A DNA stretch of 64,000 bases from Chamaelirium japonicum (Eukaryota > Streptophyta > Magnoliopsida > Liliales > Melanthiaceae): assembly GCA_947650365.1 (NCBI GenBank), contig CANTAL010000139.1, positions 558,001 through 622,000 of the forward strand. The letters run 5' to 3'. The notes under the pieces were generated by a model. It ran no database searches. It saw only the letters and a list, made by a program, of their open reading frames with translations, and was not told the origin of the DNA. A program made the translations under genes and the position numbers. Below, in pieces: positions 55,444-64,000 of the stretch (positions within the stretch are counted from its first letter, which is position 1; the number at the start of each line of letters is the position of its first letter).

Positions 55444-56713
55444 TGCGAATGAATTAGAATGGATCATATGAATGAATTAGAATGGATCGTACGAATAAAT
55501 TAGAATGGATCGTCGGAATGAATTAGAATGGATCTTACGAATGAATTAGAATGGATCGTACGCATGAATTAGAATGGATCGTACGAATGAATTAGAATGG
55601 ATACATTCGTGCGAATGAATTAGAATGGATCGGACGAATGAATTAGAATGGATCGTACGAATGAATTAGAATGGATCAAATGAATGAATTAGAATGGTTA
55701 CATTCATGCGAATGAATTAGAATGGATCGTACGAATGGATTAGAATGGATCGTACGAATGGATTAGAATGGATACATTCGAGCGAATGAATTAGAATAGA
55801 TCGTACGAATGAATTTGAATGGATCGTACGAATGGATTAGAATGGATCCTACGAATGGATTAGAATGGTTACCTTTGTGCAGAATGGATCGTACGAATGA
55901 ATTAGAATGGATATATTCGTGCACGATCCATTCTAATTCATTCGCACGAATGTATCCATTCTAATTTATTTGTACGATCCATTCTAATTCATTAATATGA
56001 TCCATTCTAATTCATTCATACGATCCATTCTAATTCATTCGCACGATCCATTCTAATTCATTCATACGATCCATTCTAATTCATTCATACGATCCATTCT
56101 AATTCATTCCTACAATCCATTCTAATTCATTCGCCCGATCCATTCTAATTCATTCATACGATCCATTCTATTCGAATGGATCATGCGATCCATTCGAATT
56201 CATTCGCACGATCCATTCTAATTCATTCATACGATCCATTCTAATTCATTCATACAATGCATTCTAATTCATTCATACGATCCATTCTAATTCATTCATA
56301 CGATCCATTCTAATTCACTCATACGATCCATTCTAATACATTCATACGATCCATTCTAATTCATTTGCACGAATATATCCATTCTAATTCATTCGTATGA
56401 TCCATTCTAATTCCTTCGTACGATCCATTCTAATTCATTCGTACGATCTATTCTAATTCATTCGTACGATCCATTCTAATTCATTCGTACGATCCATTCT
56501 AATTCCTTCGTACGATCCATTCAAATTCCTTCATACGATCCATTCTAATTCATTCATACAATCCATTCTAATTCTTTCACACGATCCATTCTAATTCATT
56601 CGTACGATCCATTCTAATTCATTCGTGCAATCCATTCTATTTCATTCGTACGATCCATTCTTACTCATACGTACGATCCATTCTAATTCATTCACACGAA
56701 TGTATCCATTCGT
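55444..56713. repeat. R block then F block with a core hairpin
   Basis: R 55,444-55,921 contains the inverted C/B-end module at about 55,675-55,880. F 55,922-56,713 contains the 30-bp hairpin (56,170-56,199) in the same sequence context as in the B core, then an A-type stretch with CATTTGCACGAATATATCC near 56,362. It ends at CCATTCGTACGAATG. Confidence 0.8.
56170..56199. repeat. 30-bp hairpin in a core fragment
   Basis: Identical to 6,919-6,948, with the same left context (CGCCCGATCC, then CATACGATCC), although the rest of the core is missing here. Confidence 0.92.
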
Positions 56714-59001
56714 ACGAATGAATTAGAATAGATTGTACGAATGAATTAGAATGGATCGTACGAATGAATTAGAATGGATCGTACGAAGGAATTAGAATGG
56801 ATCGTACGAATGAATTAGAATGGATCGTACGAATGAATTAGAATAGATCGTACGAATGAATTAGAATGGATCGTACGAACGAATTAGAATGGATCGTACA
56901 AATGAATTTGAATGGATATATTCGTGCAAATGATTTAGAATGGATCGTATGAATGTATTAGAATGGATCGTATGAGTGAATTAGAATGGATCGTACGAAT
57001 GAATTAGAATGGATCGTATGAATGAATTAGAATGGATACATTCGTGCGAATGAATTAGAATTGATCGTACGAATGAATTAGAATGGATCGTGCGAATGAA
57101 TTAGAATGGATCGTACGAATGAATTAGAATGGATCGTACGAATGAACTAGAATGGATACATTCGTGCGAATGAATTAGAATGGATCGTACGAATGAATTA
57201 GAATGGATCGTACGAATGAATTAGAATGGATCTTACGAATGAATTAGAATGGATCGTACGAATGAATTAGAATGATACATTCGTGCGAATGAATTAGAAT
57301 GGATCGGACGAAGGAATTAGAATGGATCGTATGAATGAATTAGAATGGATCAAATGAATGAATTAGAATGGTTACATTCATGCGAATGAATTAGAATGGA
57401 TCATACGAATGGATTAGAATGGATCGTACGAATGGATTAGAATGGATACATTCGAGCGAATGAATTAGAATGGATCGTACGAATGAATTAGAATGGATCG
57501 TACGAATGGATTAGAATAGATCCTACGAATGGATTAGAATGGATACCTTTGTGCATATGAATTAGAATGGATCGTACGAATGAATTTGAATGGATCGTAT
57601 TAATGAATTAGAATGGATCGTACGAATGAATTAGAATGGATACATTCGTGCGAATGAATTAGAATGGATCGTGCGAATCCATTAGACTGGATCGTGCGAA
57701 TGAATAAGAATGGATCATACGAATGAATTAGAATGGATCGTACGAATTAATTAGAATGGATACATTTGTGCGAATGAATTAGAATGGATTGTATGAATGA
57801 ATTAGAATGGATCGTACGAATGAATTAGAATGGATCATACGAATTAATTAGAATGGATCATACGAATGAATTAGAATGGATCGTACGAATGAATTAGAAT
57901 GGAACGTACGAATGAATTAGAATGGAACGTACGAATGAATTAAAATGGATACATTCGTGCGAATGAATTAGAATGGATCGGACGAATGAATTAGAATGGA
58001 TCGTACGAATGAATTAGAATGGATCAAATGAATGAATTAGAATGGTTACATTCATGCGAATGAATTAGAATGGATCGTACGAATGGATTAGAATGGATCG
58101 TACGAATGGATTACAATGGATACATTCGTGCGAATGAATTAGAATGGATTATATGAATGAATTAGAATGGAACGTACGAATGAATTAGAATGGATCGTAT
58201 GAGTGAATTAGAATGGATACGAAGGAATTAGAATGGATCGTACGAAGGAATTAGAATGGATCATACGAATGAAATAGAATGGATCGTACGAAGGAATTAG
58301 ATTGGATCATACGAAGGAATTAGAATGGATCGTACGAATGAATTAGAATGGATATATTCGTGCAAATGAATTAGAATGGATCGTATGAATGAATTAGAAT
58401 GGATCATATGAGTGAATTAGAACGGATAGTACGAATGAAGTAGAATGGATCGTATGAATGAATTAGAATGGATACATTCGTGCGAATGAATTTGAATGGA
58501 TCGTATGAATGAATTAGAATAGATTGTGCGAATGAATTAGAATGGATCGTACAAATGAATTAGAATGGATACATTCGTGCGAATAAATTAGAATGGATTG
58601 TATGAATGAATTAGAATGGATCGTATGAATGAATTAGAATGGATCGTGCGAATGAATTCGAATGGATCGCATGATCCATTCGAATAGAATGGATCGTATG
58701 AATGAATTAGAATGGATCGGGCGAATGAATTAGAATGGATTGTAGGAATGAATTAGAATGGATCGTATGAATGAATTAGAATGGATCGTATGAATGAATT
58801 AGAATGGATCGTGAGAATGAATTAGAATGGATCGTACGAATGAATTAGAATGGATCGTACGAATGAATTAGAATGGATCATACGAATGAGTAAGAATGAA
58901 TCGTACGAATGAAATAGAATGGATTGTACGAATGAATTAGAATGGATACATTCATGCGAATGAATTAGAATGGATCGGACGATTGAATTAGAATGAATCG
59001 T
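56714..59001 (-). repeat. Long R block
   Basis: The second longest uninterrupted R stretch (about 2.3 kb). It holds inverted C/B-end modules at about 57,350-57,560 and 58,020-58,120, the inverted CCTTCG cluster at about 58,205-58,330, and from about 58,590 the second copy of the inverted B core, with the hairpin at 58,656. Confidence 0.8.
58656..58685. repeat. 30-bp hairpin, second inverted copy
   Basis: Loop GCAT, at offset 18,695 from the copy at 39,961. All arms are identical. Confidence 0.92.
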
Positions 59002-59019
59002 ACGATTCATTCTAATTCA
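58984..59019. repeat. 36-bp perfect palindrome at R-to-F switch
   Basis: Centre 59,001/59,002 within GAATCGTACGATTC; 18-base arms. The equivalent junctions at 6,602, 12,862, 24,515 and 40,306 are near-palindromes with a mismatch close to the centre (GAATCGTACGATCC or its complement). Confidence 0.9.
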
Positions 59020-59701
59020 TTCGTACGATCCATTCTAATACATTCGTACGATTCATGCTAATTCATTCGCACGATCCATTCTAATTCATTCGTACGATCC
59101 ATTCTTATTCATTCATACGATCCATTCTAATTCATTCGCACAATCCATTCTAATTCATTCGTACAATCCATTCTAATTCATTCGTATGATCCATTCTAAC
59201 TTATTCGGTGGATCCATTCTAATTCATTCGTACGATCCATTCTAATTCATTCCCACGATCCATTCTAATTTATTCGTACGATCCATTCTAATTCATTCAT
59301 ACGATCTATTCTAATTCATTCGCACGAATGTAACCATTCTAATTCATTCATACGATTCATTCTAATTCATTAGTATGAGCTATTCTAATTCATTCGTACG
59401 ATCCATTCTAATTCATTCGTACGATCCATTGTAATTCATTCATACAATCCATTTAGATTCATTCGCACAAATGTATCCATTCAAATTCATTCGTACGATC
59501 CAGTCTAATTCATTCGTACAATCCATTCTAATTCCTTCGTACGATCCATTCTAATTCATTCGTACGATCTATTCTAGTTCATTCGTACGATCCATTCTAA
59601 TTCATTCGTACGATCCATTCTAATTCCTTCGTACGATCCATTCTAATTCATTCGTACGATCCATTCTAATTCATTCGTACAATCTATTCTAATTCATTCG
59701 T

Positions 59702-62700
59702 ACGAATGGATACATTCGTGTGAATGAATTAGAATGGATCGTACGAATGAGTAAGAATGGATCGTACGAATGAAATAGAATGGATTGCACGAATGAATTA
59801 GAATGGATCATATGAATGAATTAGAATGGAACGTGTGAAAGAATTAGAATGGATTGTATGAATGAATTAGAATGGATCGTACGAATGAATTAGAATGGAT
59901 CGTACAAAGGAATTAGAATGGATCATACGAATGAATTAGAATGGATCGTACGAATGAATTAGAATGGATCGTATGAATTAATTAGAATGGATATATTCGT
60001 GCAAATGAATTAGAATGGATCGTATGAATGTATTAGAATGGATCATATGAGTGAATTAGAATGGATCGTACGAATGAATTAGAATGGATCGTATGAATGA
60101 ATAAGAATGGATACATTCGTGTGAATGAATTAGAATGGATCGTATGAATGAATTAGAATAGATTTTGTGAATGAATTAGAACTGATCGTACGAATGAATT
60201 AGAATGGATACATTCGTGCGAATGAATTAGAATGGATTGTATGAATGAATTAGAATGGATCGTACGAATGAACTAGAATGGATACATTCGTGCGAATGAA
60301 TTAGAATGGATCGTACGAATGAATTAGAATGGATCGTACGAATAAATTAGAATGGATCTTACGAATGAATTAGAATGGATCGTACGAATGAATTAGAATG
60401 GATCGTACAAATGAATTAGAATGGATACATTCGTGCGAATGAATTAGAATGGATCGGACGAATGAATTAGAATGGATCGTACGAATGAATTAGAATGGAT
60501 CGTACGAATAAATTAGAATGGATACATTCGTCCGAATGAATTAGAATGGATCATACGAATGAGTAAGAATGGATCGTACGAATGAAATAGAATAGATTGT
60601 ACGAATGAATTAGAATGGATCCTACGAATGAATTAGAATGGATCGTGTGAAACAATTAGAATGGATTGTATGAATGAATTAGAATGGATCATATGAATGA
60701 ATTAGAATGGATCGTGCGAATGAATTCGAATGGATCATACGAATTCATTCTAATTCATTCATACAATCCATTCTAATTCTTTCACACGATCCATTCTAAT
60801 TCATTCATACGTTCCATTCTAATTCATTAGCACGATCCATTCTAATTCATTCGTTCGATCAATTCTAATTCATTAGCACGATCCATTCTAATTCATTCGT
60901 ACGATCCATTCTAATTCATTCGCACGATCCATTCTAATTCATTCATAGGATCCATTCTAATTCATTCATACAATCTATTCTAATTCATTCGCACGAATGT
61001 ATCCATTCTAATTCATTCGTACGATCAGTTCTAATTCATTCACAAAATCTATTCTAATTCATTCATACGAGCCATTCTAATTAATTCACATGAATGTATC
61101 CATTCTAATTCATTCATACGATCCATTCTAATTCATTCGTACGATCCATTGTAATTCACTCATACGATCCATTCTAATACATTCATACGATCCATTATAA
61201 TTCATTTGCACGAATATATCCATTCTAATTCATTCGTACGATCCATTCTAATTCCTTCGTACGATCCATTCTAATTCATTCGTACGATCTATTCTATTTC
61301 ATTCGTACGATCCATTCTTACTCATTCGTACGATCCATTCTAATTCATTTGTCCGATCCATTCTAATTCATTAGCACGAATGTATCCATTCTAATTCATT
61401 CGTTCGATCAATTTTAATTCATTCGCACGATCCATTCTAATTCATTCTTACGATCCATTCTAATTCATTCACACGATCCATTCTAATTCATTCATAGGAT
61501 CCATTCTAATTCATTCATACGATCTTTCGCACGAATGTATCCATTCTAATTCATTCGCACGAATGTATCCATTCTAATTCATTCGTACGATCCATTCTAA
61601 TTCATTCGTACGATCCATTCTAATTCATTCGTACGATCCATTCTACTTCATTCATACGATCTATTCTAATTCATTCATACAATCCATTCTAATTCTTTCA
61701 CACTATCCATTCTAACTCATTCGTTCGATCAATTCTAATTCATTAGCACGATCCATTCTAATTCATTCGTACGATCCATTCTAATTCATTCGTACGATTC
61801 GATTCTAATACATTCGTACGATCCATTCTAATTTATTCGTATGATCCATTCTAATTAATTCGTATGATCCATTCTAATTTATTCGTACGATCCATTCTAA
61901 TTCATTCATACAATCCATTCTAATTCATTCGCACGATCCATTCTAATTCACTCATACGATCCATTCTAATACATTCATACGATCCATTCTAATTCATTTG
62001 CACGAATATATCCATTCTAATTCATTCTTACCATCCATTCTAATTCCTTCGTACGATCCATTCTAATTCATTCGTACAATCCATTCTAATTTATTCATAC
62101 GATCCATTCTAATTCATTCGTACGATCCAGTCTAATTCATTCGCACAAATGTATCCATTCTAATTCATTCGTACGATCCATTCTAATTCATTCGTACGAT
62201 CCATTCTAATTCATTCGTAAGATCCATTCTAATTCATTCGTACGATCCATTCTAATTCATTCGTACGATCCATTCTAATTCATTCGCACGAATGTATCCA
62301 ATCTAGTTCATTCGTACGATCCATTCTAATTCATTTGTACGATTCATTCTAAGTCATTCGCACGATCCATTCTAATTCATTCGTACGATCCATTCTAATT
62401 CATTCGCACAAATGTATCCATTCTAATTCATTCGTACGATCCATTCTAATTCATTCGCACGATCCATTCTAATTCATTCGTACGATCCATTCTAATTCAT
62501 TCGCACGATCTGTTCTTATTCATTCGCACAATCCATTCTAATTCATTCGCACGAATGTATCCATTCTAATTCATTCGTACGATCCATTCTAATTCATTCG
62601 TACGATCCATTCTAATTCATTCGTATGATCCATTCTAATTAATTCGTATGATCCATTCTAATTCACTCATACGATCCATTCTAATACATTCATATGATCC

Positions 62701-62966
62701 ATTCTAATTCATTTGCACGAATATATCCATTCTAATTCATTCGTACGATCCATTCTAATTCATTCGTACGATCCATTCTAATTCATTCATACAATATATT
62801 CTAATTCATTCATACAATCCATTCTAATTCTTTCACACGATCCATTCTAATTCATTCGTACGATCCATTCTAATTTATTCGCACAATCCATTCTATTTCA
62901 TTCATACGATCCATTCTTACTCATTCGTATGATCCATTCTAATTCATTCACACGAATGTATCCATA
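59702..62966. repeat. R block then F block
   Basis: R 59,702-60,743 begins like 40,892 (GGATACATTCGTGTG) and ends at CGAATTCATTC. F 60,744-62,966 carries CATTAGCACGATCC, CACAAAATC near 61,040, a deleted unit at CGATCTTTCGCACG near 61,521, a CGATTCGATTC variant near 61,795 and three CATTTGCACGAATATATCC A-type signatures (near 61,203, 61,995 and 62,708). Confidence 0.75.
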
Positions 62967-64000
62967 ATGGATCATACGAATGAGTAAGAATGGATCGTAC
63001 GAATGAAATAGAATGGATTGTGCGAATGAATTAGAATGGACCGTACGAATGAATTAGACGTACGAATGAATTAGAATGGATACATTCGTGCGAATAAATT
63101 AGAATGGATCATACGAATGAGTAAGAATGGATCGTCATTCTAATTCATTCGTATGATCCATTCTAATTCATTTGTATCCATTCTATTTCATTCGCATGAT
63201 CCATTCTGATTCATTCGCGCAATCTATTCTAATTCATTCGTACGATCCATTCTAATTCATTCGTACGATCCATTCTAATTCATTCGCACGATCCAGTCTA
63301 ATGGATTCGCACGATCCATTCTAATTCATTCGCACGAATGTATCCATTCTAATTCATTCGTACGATCCATTCTAATTCATTAATATGATCCATTCTAATT
63401 CATTCGTACGATCCATTCTAATTCATATGCACAAAGGTATCCATTCTAATCCATTCGTAGGATCCATTCTAATTCATTTGTACGATCTATTCTAATTCAT
63501 TCGTACGATCCATTCTAATTCATTCGCTCGAATGTATCCATTCTAATCCATTCGTACGATCCATTCTAATCCATTCGTACGATCCATTCTAATTCATTCG
63601 CATGAAAGTAACCATTCTAATTCATTCGTACGATCCATTCTAATTCATTCGTCCGATCCATTCTAATTCATTCGCACGAATGTATCCATTCTAATTCATT
63701 CATACGATCCATTCTAATTCATTCGTACGATCCATTCTAATTCATTCGTACGATCCATTCTAATTCATTCGCACGAGTGTATCCATAATTGTTCATTCGT
63801 ACGATTCATTCTAATTCATTCGTAAGATCCATTCTAATTCATTCGTACGATCCATTCTAATTCATTCGTACGATCCATTCTAATTCATTCGTAAGATCCA
63901 TTCTAATTCATTCGTACGATCCATTCTAATTCATTCGTACGATCCATTCTAATTCATTCGTAAGATCCATTCTAATTCATTCGTACGATCCATTCTAATT
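62967..64000. repeat. Short R block, then F to the window end
   Basis: R 62,967-63,135 between TCCATAATGGATC and GGATCGTCATTC is a copy of 46,458-46,627 (offset 16,508), including the fused ATTAGACGTACG. F continues to the end of the window with the CATATGCACAAAGG module at about 63,423-63,610. The array clearly runs past the right edge. Confidence 0.8.
63799..64000 (+). repeat. 69-bp trimer sub-array
   Basis: The variant CGTAAGATCC recurs at 63,821, 63,890 and 63,959, exactly 69 bp (three 23-bp units) apart, with two consensus units between. The last copies look identical. A strict trimer register is not seen elsewhere in the window and continues to the window edge. Confidence 0.8.

Larger units (their letters stand above)
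58590..59701. repeat. Second partial copy of the inverted B core
   Basis: R to 59,001 then F to 59,701. It aligns directly with 39,895-40,891 at offset 18,695 (39,971/58,666 and 40,127/58,822 both give this value). From about 59,520 the offset is 18,810, because this copy has eight units between CCAGTC and the switch where the earlier one has three. Its F arm is 700 bp, the length of the corresponding arm in B and B'', so the copy at 40 kb is the shortened one. Confidence 0.85.
1..64000. repeat. Satellite array, 23-bp monomer with 28-bp variant, both orientations
   Basis: The entire window is made of a 23-bp unit: GATCCATTCTAATTC followed directly by ATTCGTAC. The unit is itself built from ATTC words around a self-complementary CGTACG core. 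A 28-bp variant carries five extra bases (GAATGTATCC instead of GATCC) and usually follows CGCAC rather than CGTAC. Successive 28-bp variants are spaced 28 + n x 23 bp, for example 143 and 120 bp near 3,384-3,647. No stretch of unique DNA, gene, tRNA, rRNA or transposon was seen on either strand. Orientation flips about 68 times. Long head-to-tail satellite with higher-order structure is known from eukaryotic heterochromatin; the host and chromosomal position cannot be told from the sequence. Confidence 0.97.

Noticed and set aside
58822-59010. 62-residue open frame on the minus strand
   Set aside because: Direct copy of the frame at 40,127 (offset 18,695), part of the second inverted core. 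Not a gene.
1-64000. CRISPR array
   Set aside because: Units are contiguous with no unique spacers, and both orientations are mixed. No cas-like genes.
1-64000. Human satellite II/III-type (CATTC)n sequence
   Set aside because: The CCATTC words look similar, but the period is 23 bp with a fixed CGTACG core, not 5 bp, so the resemblance is of simple words only.
1-64000. Embedded transposon, tRNA, rRNA or telomere repeat
   Set aside because: Every stretch read could be parsed into 23-, 28- or slightly shortened units. No long non-satellite insert, terminal repeats, poly-A tail or TTAGGG-like runs were seen.
1-64000. Promoter or replication-origin motifs
   Set aside because: TATA-like and AT-rich words (TAATTA, TAATATG) are variants of the unit spread along the array, with no positional pattern relative to any gene.

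Overview
The whole 64 kb is one satellite DNA array. I see no protein gene, RNA gene, transposon or unique sequence anywhere in it. The basic unit is 23 bp (GATCCATTCTAATTC followed directly by ATTCGTAC, about 35% G+C), with a regularly interspersed 28-bp variant in which GATCC is replaced by GAATGTATCC. Unit after unit abuts head to tail. Here 'F' means the unit reads as above on the + strand and 'R' means it reads as its reverse complement (GGATCGTACGAATG, then AATTAGAAT). An array of this size and layered organisation is typical of eukaryotic heterochromatin (centromeric, pericentromeric, subtelomeric or B/W/Y-chromosome type). I cannot name the species. The common unit variants are CpG-transition products, which points to a genome with cytosine methylation.

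Three layers of structure sit on the monomer. (1) Orientation: the array flips between F and R about 68 times. R makes up roughly a quarter of the first 29.7 kb and a little over half of the rest. Flips fall repeatedly at the same self-complementary motifs (CGTACG, GTGCAC, CCATAATGG). (2) Higher-order repeats: the left half is built from blocks A (about 4.8 kb), B (about 6.1 kb) and C (about 0.8 kb), in the order A-B-B'-C-A'-B''-C'-A''. C-A' and C'-A'' are offset by exactly 11,673 bp. A-B and A'-B'' are offset by 17,936 bp, falling to 17,913 after one 23-bp unit is lost. The parent repeat is therefore about 11.7 kb (A-B-C), and its first copy here has B duplicated. (3) Inverted segmental duplication: the core of B (R-F-R) reappears in reverse complement at about 39.17-40.89 kb, and part of it again at 58.6-59.7 kb. 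A 732-bp F block keeps exactly the same length in three direct copies and one inverted copy.

Layout: 1-4.8 kb A; 4.8-10.9 B; 10.9-17.1 B'; 17.1-17.9 C; 17.9-22.7 A'; 22.7-28.8 B''; 28.8-29.6 C'; 29.6-34.5 A'' with an internal 1.2-kb tandem duplication; 34.5-64.0 a rearranged patchwork of short F and R blocks made from pieces of A, B and C. The last 0.2 kb shows a regular three-unit (69-bp) sub-period.

The most notable objects are perfect zero-spacer palindromes of 58-60 bp at three F/R junctions, a recurrent 30-bp hairpin inside the core, and the pattern of unit-multiple length changes. The short open reading frames are by-products of the repeat and are rejected as genes. Nothing here looks like a new enzymatic or defence system; what is unusual is the architecture of the satellite.
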